A DNA stretch of 37,434 nucleotides from Candidatus Zhuqueibacterota bacterium (GTDB lineage: Bacteria; Zhuqueibacterota; Zhuqueibacteria; Thermofontimicrobiales; Sulfurfontimicrobiaceae). The stretch covers positions 1 through 37,434 of the forward strand of contig JAFGMA010000167.1 of assembly GCA_016927835.1 (NCBI GenBank), in the 5' to 3' direction. The position numbers and the translations under genes were made by a program. The notes beneath the pieces were generated by a model, which was given only the letters and a program-made list of their open reading frames with translations, was not told the origin of the DNA and searched no databases. Shown here piece after piece: positions 28,301 through 35,896 of the stretch; position 1 is the stretch's first letter, and every line of letters starts with the position of its first letter.

Positions 28301-28512
28301 GTGCCTACTGGAACGTTGAGAATGAAATACTCACCATTGATGTCAGTTGCAGCACCCATCAGCGTTCCATCTATCACGACATTAACCGCCGGGAGCGGGT
28401 CACCTGTCTGCTTATCGATTACTTTGCCGGAAATCTTACCGGTTGTTCCCGAAAAGACCAGAACAGGCAAACAGGTTAATAAACAAATAAGTAACAGCAA
28501 TTTGTTATTCAT
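25342..28512 (-). CDS. TonB-dependent outer-membrane receptor with an N-terminal regulatory-like domain
   Basis: The ATG at 28512 lies seven bases after GGAGG and gives 1056 residues; the ATG ten codons upstream lacks a site. A signal peptide is followed by a CarboxypepD-regulatory-like domain (about 24-105: GKISGKVIDKQTGDPLPAVN, DINGEYFILNVPVGTY). The plug has VYMLDGVALVDP, MALEEMSVETGGFSAEYGN and SGVVNMVLKEGG. The beta-barrel ends in VRLGVSLQF with the C-terminal Phe expected of outer-membrane barrels. Residues about 375-540 carry eight Asp-rich loops such as DLNGDGVIGG, DTDGDGHLD and DIDGDGDKR, and one more (DFDGDGIIE) lies near residue 1010. These look like calcium-binding loops in an extracellular segment. 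The gene heads the five-gene minus-strand run. The substrate is unknown. Confidence 0.9.
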   Translation of the reverse strand: MNNKLLLLICLLTCLPVLVFSGTTGKISGKVIDKQTGDPLPAVNVVIDGTLMGAATDINGEYFILNVPVGTYKVRARMVGYKDVLAQNVRVKVDLTTRQDFELVLTVLEGEEVTIVAERPLIPKDLTSTRSITTGAEMVAAPLEDITDAVGLTAGVSGGNFRGGREGEAVYMLDGVALVDPMSGDFESDVPIMALEEMSVETGGFSAEYGNVQSGVVNMVLKEGGTDYSGSLRYKTNDFGDDDFNRNFIGDYTTLLDKKDNKAQTASIKNPEQLKNLEYSFGGPEPITKYLLKGVPGTANFFISGELYDSQGQFPGLEDKKGSVTGKLTYKPNASMKLAFTGLKTWRERGFYDHEWKNTTYESMIDSTNERTVGKDLNGDGVIGGWIPGMDLNHDGDIGDAFSMLDHLPNREYNTEELSLNWTHQLSAKTFYEVKLSRYLTKFHYNIDENINEDTDGDGHLDLYLFEDATRDGRLDPGESWQDLNKNGIFDAGKVDIDGDGDKRHEDVNGNLLWDWKIDNGKTDLFRDDNDNGYIDASEIRPRSEWKEWEDLPFGRTRDTNDFYLYGYNENLSYHRSRWWNDYKYTYDSHISITSQITTRQQIKAGIQFKYMEIMQHEVDLASGGNVYGENFTVFPNEGAIYINDKMEYQGMIINLGFRYDYFDANYDYYPSDVTNPVPDSVISSGGIIQNPTKVAVKSNWSPRFGVAYPITENDLLHFNYGKYFQRPILRHAFRNLNFDLSGAFPLIGNANIEPERTTAYEIGVKHTFTTDILLTATGFYKDITGLVDTKKILYTIVDWYGLYVNGDYGSVRGFELSLEKRRTPNSYISGLLNYTFSVAKGKSSSPRQNYEYAWSGDIQPTLENYLDWDERHVVKANIDLRIPEKRNLFGSPILNGLGANVVFNFGSGKPYSPPQRNKTPEINTERLPYTMRTDLTLDKPFTITKDIRLTFFLWINNLFNRKNIDMTNFGLFGDENWYHNYSQIQEKYDNGDMSEDDYISLMDQLDPWDFDGDGIIEEADGKVDDNKKYPEMGSKLDPRVYDIFRTVRLGVSLQF

Positions 28513-28898
28513 AGTCCGTCCTCCATTTAATTTACTGGGCATAACCAGCTATTTAATAATAGGTTAATTGCAAATGAACATTCTATTAAAACAAAATCTG
28601 TGCCACTGGCGACTTTCAATTTTTATGCGGTTATATTCAATTGTTTTTATTGCGATTATATTTTATCAATACATTTAAGGATTTTCAACTTCAGGCAAAA
28701 TTATGCAAACTTTCGCATAGCAAAAGAAATTATTTGCACTAACCATTACGCTTCAAATCCTTTTGGGCGGGAGATATTCAATATACAAAAACAATCAAAA
28801 AATGCAAATATTTTTTTACAAATATGCAACTTTTTTTATTAAATATTTATTGTAATTCTTTTCATTTTAATATGATCGAATTGGATGCAAGGAGTACC
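28513..28898. other. AT-rich promoter region upstream of the receptor operon
   Basis: This stretch has runs of A and T and no convincing gene. It should hold the promoter of the minus-strand receptor operon. No sigma-54-type match was found, and neither the Bacteroidota-type nor the sigma-70-type elements are clear enough to place a promoter. A plus-strand frame at 28600-28842 has no ribosome binding site. Confidence 0.4.
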
Positions 28899-29090
28899 AT
28901 GAAGAAAAAGGTGATAAAAGGATACGTATATCGATCTGCGTTGAATGCAAATAGGGATGTACTAGACCAGAGATATTGCAAAATCGCCTTGAGGATTTTT
29001 CAGGATAGTGACCGACAAAATGGAGTGGTGAATTTCGATGATGAATCGCCCAGGTTTATTCGGCTACAAACCTCGCCAAAAATCATCTGA
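28899..29090 (+). CDS. Possible small basic protein, convergent with the actin gene
   Basis: An ATG at 28899 follows AAGGAG by four bases, a short but usable spacing, and opens a 63-codon frame beginning MKKKVIKGYVYRSALNANRD and ending RLQTSPKII. Its 3' end overlaps the end of the minus-strand actin-like gene by 27 bases. The composition is basic with no membrane segment or known motif. It is supported only by the ribosome binding site and could be spurious. Confidence 0.3.
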   Translation: MKKKVIKGYVYRSALNANRDVLDQRYCKIALRIFQDSDRQNGVVNFDDESPRFIRLQTSPKII

Positions 29091-31328
29091 TACATCTTGT
29101 GCCAGCGCCAGCGCACCACGCGCGCCTGCGACAAACGGATTTTTAACGCATTTTATATTGACATTGCCCAGCAAGCGTAATTGTTGTGTAAGGTAACCAG
29201 CTAAATTGCCAATCAGGCTCCCTCCGCCTGCGAGAACAATATTCTCTTTCAAATTATTCTGGAATTCGGGATCGTAAGATGAAATTAGCTTCATGCAAGC
29301 CTTGACGATATCGTCGGTGATGCTTTCACAGCTCTTGCCGATAAGATCTGTGATGTCTGCTTTCAAAGGCTTTCCCATGACGGTGATTTCTATGATTGCT
29401 CGCTTGTCAGGTGCGCCGACGAAGGAAAACGCTTCTTTCCATTTTTGCGCCAAATCTTTGGTAACTTGTGCTCCCCGAATTCGATTACAGATCATTTCCT
29501 GTAGCCGCAAATCAATATAGTCGCCGGCTTTGGTTGTCGATACCTGGTCACCTTTATGTGGCAACGTTCCTTTTAGACAACAAATATCAGTGGTTCCCGC
29601 GCCAATATCGATCACCATGGTATTATAGATATTGTGTTCACCGTACGCCACGGCAAAGGGTTCACTCACGATGCTCACGGCGTCAACGATTTGCCTGGCA
29701 GCATCATAAATCGCTTGTTCGTTTCTCAATGTCACTTGCGAAGGCGCACCAATGATAGCGTAGGTTTTATCGTATCTTTCAGTTTTCACTTGACTGAGCG
29801 CGTACTTGATAATCTCACGAGCCGCTTCCAGGTCTTCGTCGGTATCCTTGATCACGCCGTATTCGAATGGACGATATAATCGCAGCGAGAGTTTATGCTT
29901 CAGTGCCTCATCGCCATAGAGCACTTCTTTTTGAAGCAATTTTCGAGAAACCAGATCTTTGGGCCACCCGATCGCGCTCTTGAAGGTGAATTCATGACCC
30001 GCGTTTGAACACACAGTTGTTTGACAGGTTCCGAGGTCAATTCCTAAATACAAAATCGAGCTGGCTTTTTGAGGTACATTACGACGGGCGATTTGGTCGC
30101 TGACGGCTTTTTGCGTTTCATCGGTTACCGGTTGTTTTGCAATATAATGCTGTTTTGCCCGGCTGATTCGCTGCGCTTCGATTTTCTTGGATTCTCCCGG
30201 ATATCGGACTACCTTTGCAACCCCAGGATCGCTTTTAACCGGTTCAGGTACTGGTTTTTTTGCAACCGGCACGCGAACTTCTGATATTGGCTTCTCCGGT
30301 TCCCTTCGAATTGTTTCGGGCTGCGGAATTTCCGTTTGAATGGCTCTTTTCATTTGAGGTGGTTCTTCTGGCTGAACGATGTTATTTTTTTTTATTTCGA
30401 TCGAAGGAATGTCAATTTCCTTTTGGGGAGGCGTAGCCTGGTTTTGAGCATAAATTCGAACTGGCTCATGGGAATGGCGACCCTGGCTCGAATTGGATTC
30501 GATTGTTGATGCACCTTTACCATTCGGCTTCTGAGTTGGCAGCTTTGAGGCAAGCGTTTCGGGCAATGGCAATTTTGGCTCAGGGGGATTGCCTACTTTG
30601 TTTTCTATCGGTTTACGAATCACATCCTGTGGTTTGAGATTAGAGATATCGACACGGGTCTTTTGGGGAACCGGGGAGCTGTTTCTGGCTTTTTTGAAAT
30701 TTGCTTGCCCGAAATCCGGCATATTTTTTCCGACGGGTGACTTGCTCGCATTAGAAGGAGAGGCAGTTTTTATCGCCTCCTTCTGGGGACGGTCAATTTT
30801 TTGAGGAACTATCTCAGGTTTTGCATGAACAGGGATGGATTTTGGCGCAACTTCCGAGGACGGTGCTGGCTGTTTTGAACTATCGGGCGCGCCATCCGGT
30901 TTAATTTCTGCTTCCGATGATTTTTTAGCTGCAACTTTTGGTGGTTCAGCAGTTTTGTCATGTTTTGCAGATATGTTGTACGCTCTCTCTCTGAGCTTTT
31001 CAAATTCGGAATTGATCTCTGCTGCTTCCTGAACGACCTTATTCTGAATCGATAACATCTTCTCGCGCATTGCTTGAACACGACCCATCTTCTTTTCCAG
31101 ATTTTTAAGTTCCTCCTCATACCACATCAAAACTTCTTTGGACCGATCGTCGCCAAAATATTTTGCCCAGTCACCGTACTTTTTCTTCTCTAAAGTCATT
31201 CTTTCTATTTCGCGATGAACTGATTTTTCGAGCAAATCCAGCTTTTTCAAATTGTGGTCAATTTGCTTCTTGTCCTCAAGCACCTTTTCTTTGAGAGCTA
31301 TCTGTTTTTCAAATATATCGTCAGACAC
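29064..31328 (-). CDS. MamK-like bacterial actin with N-terminal coiled coil and Pro/Lys-rich linker
   Basis: The GTG at 31328 follows AAGGAGG by seven bases and gives 754 residues. Residues 1-125 are Lys/Glu-rich heptad-like helices (a coiled coil). Residues 125-415 form a low-complexity Pro/Lys/Ser linker. Residues about 423-754 are an actin/Hsp70-type ATPase with phosphate-1 GIDLGTCQTT (from G429), phosphate-2 DIGAGTTD (from D574) and adenosine motif LAGGGSL (A700-G703). Segments such as AIGWPKDLVSRKLL, VSEPFAVAYGEHNIYNTM, KAGDYIDLRLQ and KEAFSFVG recall MamK, the magnetosome-aligning filament, more than MreB, FtsA or ParM. True MamK lacks the long N-terminal extension. The gene stands alone, with no magnetosome genes in view. 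A cytoplasmic filament tethered or bundled by its coiled coil is inferred. Confidence 0.85.
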   Translation of the reverse strand: MSDDIFEKQIALKEKVLEDKKQIDHNLKKLDLLEKSVHREIERMTLEKKKYGDWAKYFGDDRSKEVLMWYEEELKNLEKKMGRVQAMREKMLSIQNKVVQEAAEINSEFEKLRERAYNISAKHDKTAEPPKVAAKKSSEAEIKPDGAPDSSKQPAPSSEVAPKSIPVHAKPEIVPQKIDRPQKEAIKTASPSNASKSPVGKNMPDFGQANFKKARNSSPVPQKTRVDISNLKPQDVIRKPIENKVGNPPEPKLPLPETLASKLPTQKPNGKGASTIESNSSQGRHSHEPVRIYAQNQATPPQKEIDIPSIEIKKNNIVQPEEPPQMKRAIQTEIPQPETIRREPEKPISEVRVPVAKKPVPEPVKSDPGVAKVVRYPGESKKIEAQRISRAKQHYIAKQPVTDETQKAVSDQIARRNVPQKASSILYLGIDLGTCQTTVCSNAGHEFTFKSAIGWPKDLVSRKLLQKEVLYGDEALKHKLSLRLYRPFEYGVIKDTDEDLEAAREIIKYALSQVKTERYDKTYAIIGAPSQVTLRNEQAIYDAARQIVDAVSIVSEPFAVAYGEHNIYNTMVIDIGAGTTDICCLKGTLPHKGDQVSTTKAGDYIDLRLQEMICNRIRGAQVTKDLAQKWKEAFSFVGAPDKRAIIEITVMGKPLKADITDLIGKSCESITDDIVKACMKLISSYDPEFQNNLKENIVLAGGGSLIGNLAGYLTQQLRLLGNVNIKCVKNPFVAGARGALALAQDVSDDFWRGL

Positions 31329-31674
31329 GCTTGAACCTCCTTGGCATGGAAATTTATTTAATCATCAATGATGCTTTCTGGGTGTTTGGCGTTGTAAGTG
31401 CAGAAGTGAACCTGAAGGTGTGTTGTACACTATCCGATCCCGAGTCATGCTAATATGTTATTTATTTGAATGGTGGATTAACTAATTTACAACTCAAAAA
31501 GCAGGATGAATAAATTAATTAGTGAATTATGCGCAAAATTAATACCACTTTTGGCAAATGACTACATCCTGAGTTCAACGAGAATCGAATTCAAAAAGCA
31601 GATATAAAATGAGGCGGGAATTGATTTTTAATTCTCTGATAATATTAAATTAATCAATAGATACAAATCTTTTG

Positions 31675-31823
31675 ATTCTGTAAAATTTAAATAATGGAAC
31701 ATTCTGTAAAACGCCAAAATTATGTATCATATCGAAACATGGTTACACGTGTTGGATACATCCGAATATTGAAAGCCCTTAATTGTAGCTTCCGAAACCT
31801 TCATCTGACAAGATTCTGTAAAA
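31675..31823. repeat. Three direct copies of ATTCTGTAAAA
   Basis: Identical 11-base copies stand at 31675-31685, 31701-31711 and 31813-31823, upstream of the actin-like gene. The spacing is 26 and 112 bases, so the copies are not regularly phased. They could be regulator sites or remnants of a repeated stretch. Confidence 0.4.
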
Positions 31824-32128
31824 TCGAGCTAAAGCCGGGGCGTCCTTCGACTACAATCAGGATGAAGTGCTTTTTAAGCAATTTGATGGAGTCTTAATGA
31901 CTTTATGGCAAAGGAATTCGAACCATGAGATATCTCGAAAGATGTCTATTCCGCGGAAGTCTTGATCATTTTTTAAAGAGGAAAATTTGAGATAAAAGAG
32001 TGGTAATGATTTCTTGGAATAAATCATTGAGCTAAAAATTTAGCGCGTGTGCTGATTTTTGCGGAAGTCTTTCATTGCAGTTGCCAGCGAGATTTTTACC
32101 TCAGGGCTGTTTTGAATGTAGATGAATT

Positions 32129-32164
32129 GCCGGAATCCTTCTGCAACAGAAATAAGATTCCGGC
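32129..32164 (-). terminator. Long hairpin downstream of the Nal1-like protease gene
   Basis: GCCGGAATC (32129-32137) and GATTCCGGC (32156-32164) form a perfect 9-bp stem that can extend through CTTCTG/CAGAA with a bulge. It begins 40 bases after the protease stop on the minus strand. No T-tract follows, so factor-dependent termination or 3'-end protection is more likely than classical intrinsic termination. Confidence 0.4.
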
Positions 32165-32204
32165 GTTTCATCCCGAGTGCAAATAAATCATTTTTTGAAG
32201 TATT

Positions 32205-33248
32205 TTAAATATTGAAATCGATGTTGAGAAGATTCATAACATTTGATATCGCGCAATGCACAGTCACTTGATCGGAGCCTGCGAATAGCAGCCCGACGGC
32301 AGCTTTCGAATCTCTCGCAACCAGCAAAGAACCAGAGTCGCCGGGGCTTGACATATTGGAGGTTAGAATTTGGTCTTCGAAGGTAGCGGTTTTGCCGTCA
32401 CCATAGCCTACTTGCACGGTTGAATGGAGCGTAGTAATCGTTCCCTCGGTGTAGCCGGTCGTGCGCCCGCTTTTCATAACAGACATATTCAACTCGGCGT
32501 CTTGAGTACTGTTGACTTTTCCGATATCCAGGATTTCATCGAGCAACACGTCGTTTGCGACGGGTTCCGCAACTGCTGCATCCACCAGGTTCGCTGTCGC
32601 TGCCTGAGAGGATACATCCTTAACCGGTTTGAGGCGATGACTCGAGCCGAGTACCCTGGCGAACACATTGAGGATCGACGCCACACCATTGGCGATGGGA
32701 CATGTGGAACCATTGCCGCCGCCGTCGCCTGTGCCGCCTTCCATTTCGATTCGGACGAATCGTGCCAGTTTAGCAATCCGATGCTGTGGCGAGCTGCCGC
32801 CATCAGCAGCGCCCGGCTGAATTATATCATCCCCAACCTCAGCTTGATTACTATTGGCAAGAACGTGATTGTTCGAGAGAATAAACTTCTTTCCAGTGCT
32901 CTTGTCCCGAACGACGGCACCAAATGTTCCCGCCGTAATCGACACATGCCCGATACTGACTCCCGGAGGCGCAGGTCTCCACCAATCCGTGCGCGACTTG
33001 TGTGCGACGATTTCACCGACTTCGATGACATCAGTTGCAACGCCTTCAATTTGAGCCGGAATAAGATCATTCGCTTCCAATTGAGCAACTTTCACCTTTT
33101 TCTTCACCAATACAACAAGACACATCTGGTCAGTTGTTTTTCCGGCTTTCACCTTATAGCCAATGCCGACACCTGTGACATTTTTCTTTTGCAGTAATGT
33201 TACTTGAGATTTTTTTTGTGATGCCTTGAGCATTTCCATCGTTGCCAT
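32205..33248 (-). CDS. Nal1-like trypsin-fold serine protease, no signal peptide
   Basis: The ATG at 33248 has AAAGGAGA upstream. The 347-residue product has an N-terminal domain typical of this family (KKNVTGVGIGYKVKAGKTTD, LVVLVKKKV, DVIEVGEIVA). A chymotrypsin-like double barrel follows. The probable catalytic triad is H128 in LSNNHVLA, D223 in LVDAAVAEP and S305 in PGDSGSLL. These resemble plant NARROW LEAF1 and its bacterial relatives. No signal peptide or membrane segment is present, so it appears cytoplasmic, which is unusual for trypsin-fold proteases. A Gly-rich stretch (GGTGDGGGNGS) lies near residue 170. It is transcribed in the same direction as the actin-like gene 876 bases downstream, too far to assume one operon. 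The substrate is unknown. Confidence 0.85.
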   Translation of the reverse strand: MATMEMLKASQKKSQVTLLQKKNVTGVGIGYKVKAGKTTDQMCLVVLVKKKVKVAQLEANDLIPAQIEGVATDVIEVGEIVAHKSRTDWWRPAPPGVSIGHVSITAGTFGAVVRDKSTGKKFILSNNHVLANSNQAEVGDDIIQPGAADGGSSPQHRIAKLARFVRIEMEGGTGDGGGNGSTCPIANGVASILNVFARVLGSSHRLKPVKDVSSQAATANLVDAAVAEPVANDVLLDEILDIGKVNSTQDAELNMSVMKSGRTTGYTEGTITTLHSTVQVGYGDGKTATFEDQILTSNMSSPGDSGSLLVARDSKAAVGLLFAGSDQVTVHCAISNVMNLLNIDFNI

Positions 33249-33462
33249 GATCCACTCTCCTTTACTTTAAATGATTGGTTAATATTAACTAAAGTTTCGA
33301 GCAATGCAATGAGTGGCTGGAATGACATTGCCCGACATTAAAATACGATTTAATCATTTGGGCGACAACCGCATTTTCATCCGCCATCAACGCCGGGCAA
33401 GAGCTTCAGAAGAGCATGATACTGTTGGCTCGAAACTCCGGTAATTGAAATACAGCAAAAGT

Positions 33463-35262
33463 TTATTTTTGTGACAATTGCTTACGAATTGCAGAGATTG
33501 GTTTAAAACCACATCTTAAAATCTGATCATTGAATTGCTTCTGGCTGAAGTAGTTCCCGGTTTCAATACGCCGTTCATCCCGCAATTTAGCGAGTTCAAT
33601 GAATCCAATAAATTGGAGAACGCTCTTAGCAGGTTCAATGCAAATCTTTCTCCAATGCAAATTCGCTTCAGGGGGTGTCATAAATCCTGTCTCAGCCAAA
33701 ACTCGCCGGGCTTCTTTCTCTGATAAATCCCCTGTATGCACTTTTACATCTATAATTGCATCCAGGATACAATTCAACGTGTACTTTAATTGCATTAACA
33801 TGAATCCGGGTTCATAACCTGTATAGCCGGCTTTTCTCATGATTAAAGGTGCAAAAACCTGCCATCCGCCTTTCGTCACCGGATCGCCGAAAAGATGCTG
33901 AATCGGGGAAGAACATCCGCCGCCGACTTTATATTGAAGGTATGTCCCGGGCATGATGTAGCTTAACACATACACGCGCAGCATATCTTTATTAAATGCC
34001 TTTGAATAATTTAATTGCTCGTACCACCGCCATCCGGCAAAGCCGTCGTAGACAAAGAAGTTGAACTCACCGATCGGCGTTCTCTTGTCACGCCGCAGGT
34101 TCGGCAAAAATGCCTTGGCAGGTGCATAGCCTTGCATAAAATATGGCAGCAGATCAAATCTTACAGGCGCGTCAGGTTGGAACCGAGCCAATTCCTTGAG
34201 CCTGACGAATCGGGTGGCATTGTTGAATTCATCATCCAAAAAAACCAGCATCTCCTCAGGCGACAATCGCTGCTTCATCGTAAATTCCAATGCGTCTTCC
34301 AGCAATCGCTGGTGATAATCATTCCGCTCGGTGGCATAACGCTTCCTGGGAAAATACCTTTTTCTGACTTCCTCGGCGACGAGTATCATCTCGGATTGAA
34401 CTTCATCCAATGCCGTATTGGCTAATCCGATAATTTCTTCAGGTGCTGTTTGCGAATCGCAGTATACATGCAGCTTTTTTAAAAACATGCCTTCACCCAG
34501 CCGAAAATGTTCGCTGGTATGTTGCGATAAGTCTTGCTTTAAATAGTCTAAAAATGCCTCAAGCGCCCGAATTGCTTCACGATTTACCTGATTGAGGCTA
34601 TCTTCCAACGCCGGCACCTGCACGAATGATTCGGGAAGTTGATTTTGAGCGAAATCGATAAGTCCCTGTGTTTGCTCAATCGCAATATCGACATGTGCTT
34701 TAGTAGGGGCGACAACGTATTCCTTGACTTGTTCAAGGTAGCGCGGTATCTGAATGAGCCGCTTGAGAATATTCTGCAACCGGAACCCCCAATCGGCGTT
34801 TCTGTAATTCACGAGCCAATAGAGCGAATTGCCCAGGTGCTCGATGAAGCTGACCGGATCTCTTTCCCATTGCTTGAGTTGCACAAAATCGATGCGCTGC
34901 GCGGACAGGTAATTCGCCAGCAGGCTAAACTCGGCGCTATTCTCAGGTGATAATTTCGATTTATCGATCTGCATCAGTTCATGAAACGTGCTATCAAGGA
35001 GTTCACATTGATATTGGTAAGAAGACGTACTGATATCATCGAGCCGATCATCGAAATCGTGCACGCCATAGGTTGTTGCGATTGAAGGACGTGACTCGAA
35101 ATATTTTTCAACAAAGCGATCTGCTAATTGGCAAAACTTTTCATTTTCTGATCGGTTGGTGCACGTGAGCAAATATAAAGATGAGATCATTAACATGAAA
35201 CGCAAAAAACCGTATAAACCATTATTGAAACTATTGATAAAATGGTTGAACACACCATTCAT
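33463..35262 (-). CDS. DUF885-family protein with a degenerate metal-binding motif
   Basis: The ATG at 35262 follows GGAGA by seven bases and lies 22 bases after the stop of the Sua5/YciO-type gene, so the two are probably cotranscribed. A TTG/ATG pair at 35280/35277 is less likely. The 599-residue product starts with a hydrophobic segment ending SLYLLTC, a weak lipobox at Cys34, so it may be an exported lipoprotein. The rest follows the all-helical DUF885 pattern (FVEKYFESRPSIATTYGVHD, PEEIIGLANTALDEVQSEM, ETGFMTPPEAN). DUF885 members usually carry HExxPGHHLQ. Here the site reads S434-Y-I-M-P438-G-T440-Y441-L-Q, so all three His and the Glu are missing. Zinc peptidase activity is therefore unlikely. 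Confidence 0.8.
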   Translation of the reverse strand: MNGVFNHFINSFNNGLYGFLRFMLMISSLYLLTCTNRSENEKFCQLADRFVEKYFESRPSIATTYGVHDFDDRLDDISTSSYQYQCELLDSTFHELMQIDKSKLSPENSAEFSLLANYLSAQRIDFVQLKQWERDPVSFIEHLGNSLYWLVNYRNADWGFRLQNILKRLIQIPRYLEQVKEYVVAPTKAHVDIAIEQTQGLIDFAQNQLPESFVQVPALEDSLNQVNREAIRALEAFLDYLKQDLSQHTSEHFRLGEGMFLKKLHVYCDSQTAPEEIIGLANTALDEVQSEMILVAEEVRKRYFPRKRYATERNDYHQRLLEDALEFTMKQRLSPEEMLVFLDDEFNNATRFVRLKELARFQPDAPVRFDLLPYFMQGYAPAKAFLPNLRRDKRTPIGEFNFFVYDGFAGWRWYEQLNYSKAFNKDMLRVYVLSYIMPGTYLQYKVGGGCSSPIQHLFGDPVTKGGWQVFAPLIMRKAGYTGYEPGFMLMQLKYTLNCILDAIIDVKVHTGDLSEKEARRVLAETGFMTPPEANLHWRKICIEPAKSVLQFIGFIELAKLRDERRIETGNYFSQKQFNDQILRCGFKPISAIRKQLSQK

Positions 35263-35284
35263 AAAAGGTTCTCCCATCAATGTT

Positions 35285-35896
35285 TCATTCGAAAAAAGAT
35301 GACTCCCCTTTGCCAGCTCTTAATACTTGAGGCGGTTCGGAGGTAAGATCGACCACTGTCGAAGCCAGGAAACCGGAGATCCCGCCATCGATGATCAAAT
35401 CGATCATTTTACCCAGTTTTTCATCAATATCGATAGGATCATTAAGAATATCATCATCGCCCGGTATGGTAGCGCTTGTAGTCACAATCGGATTGCCAAA
35501 TGTCTGAAGCAGCATCAGACAAATTCGGTTATCAGGCACGCGAATACCCACAGTTCTCCGTTTTGTTAACATCAGCTTAGGTACAAGCCGGGTTCCTCTG
35601 AGGATAAACGTATAGGGTCCCGGAAAAAAGCGACGCATGATTTTATAATCGGCATTTGAAATATGTGCATATTTGCTGATATCTTTAAGATCAGGACAAA
35701 TGAAACTGAGCGGTGTGCTTTTATCTTTTTGCTTTATCTGGTAAATGCGCGCAATGGCTTTTTTATTGAAAATGTCGCATCCGATACCGTAGATCGTATC
35801 CGTGGGATAAGCAATGATCCCCCCATCCTGCAAAATGCTCACAGCCTGGTCTACCAAACGCTGCTGTGGATTCTCAGGATTAATCGACAGGATCAT
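35285..35896 (-). CDS. Sua5/YciO/YrdC-family protein (probable L-threonylcarbamoyladenylate synthase)
   Basis: The 203-residue product starts at an ATG behind GAGGA. It shows the YrdC-domain motifs GGIIAYPTDTIYGIGCDIFN, KDKSTPLSFICPD, RFFPGPYTFIL, RRTVGIRVPD, NPIVTTSATIPGDDD and STVVDLTSEPPQVLRAGKG. The family makes threonylcarbamoyl-AMP from threonine, bicarbonate and ATP for the t6A modification of tRNAs that read ANN codons. YciO members can be functionally different, and the short C-terminus without a Sua5 domain fits either YrdC or YciO. The DUF885-like gene follows closely. The cytoplasmic role in tRNA modification is established for the family, but assignment of this member is inferred. 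Confidence 0.9.
   Translation of the reverse strand: MILSINPENPQQRLVDQAVSILQDGGIIAYPTDTIYGIGCDIFNKKAIARIYQIKQKDKSTPLSFICPDLKDISKYAHISNADYKIMRRFFPGPYTFILRGTRLVPKLMLTKRRTVGIRVPDNRICLMLLQTFGNPIVTTSATIPGDDDILNDPIDIDEKLGKMIDLIIDGGISGFLASTVVDLTSEPPQVLRAGKGESSFFE

Larger units (their letters stand above)
31329..32204. other. 876-bp intergenic region upstream of the actin-like gene
   Basis: No supported gene lies here. A plus-strand frame at 31694-31897 has no ribosome binding site and no recognisable sequence. The stretch holds three copies of an 11-base motif and a long hairpin near 32129-32164, both annotated separately. The promoter of the minus-strand actin-like gene is expected in the left part, but I could not place it confidently. 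Confidence 0.5.

Noticed and set aside
31915-31924. GGTTCGAATT on the minus strand as the T-loop of a tRNA.
   Set aside because: The flanking bases do not form a T stem, and no acceptor or anticodon stem can be drawn.
29064-33248. A magnetosome island, because a MamK-like actin lies near a trypsin-fold protease and a TPR protein occurs elsewhere in the window.
   Set aside because: The protease is Nal1-like, not HtrA/MamE-like; the TPR protein is a lipoprotein of another operon; and no mamA, mamB, mamM, mamQ or other magnetosome gene is visible.
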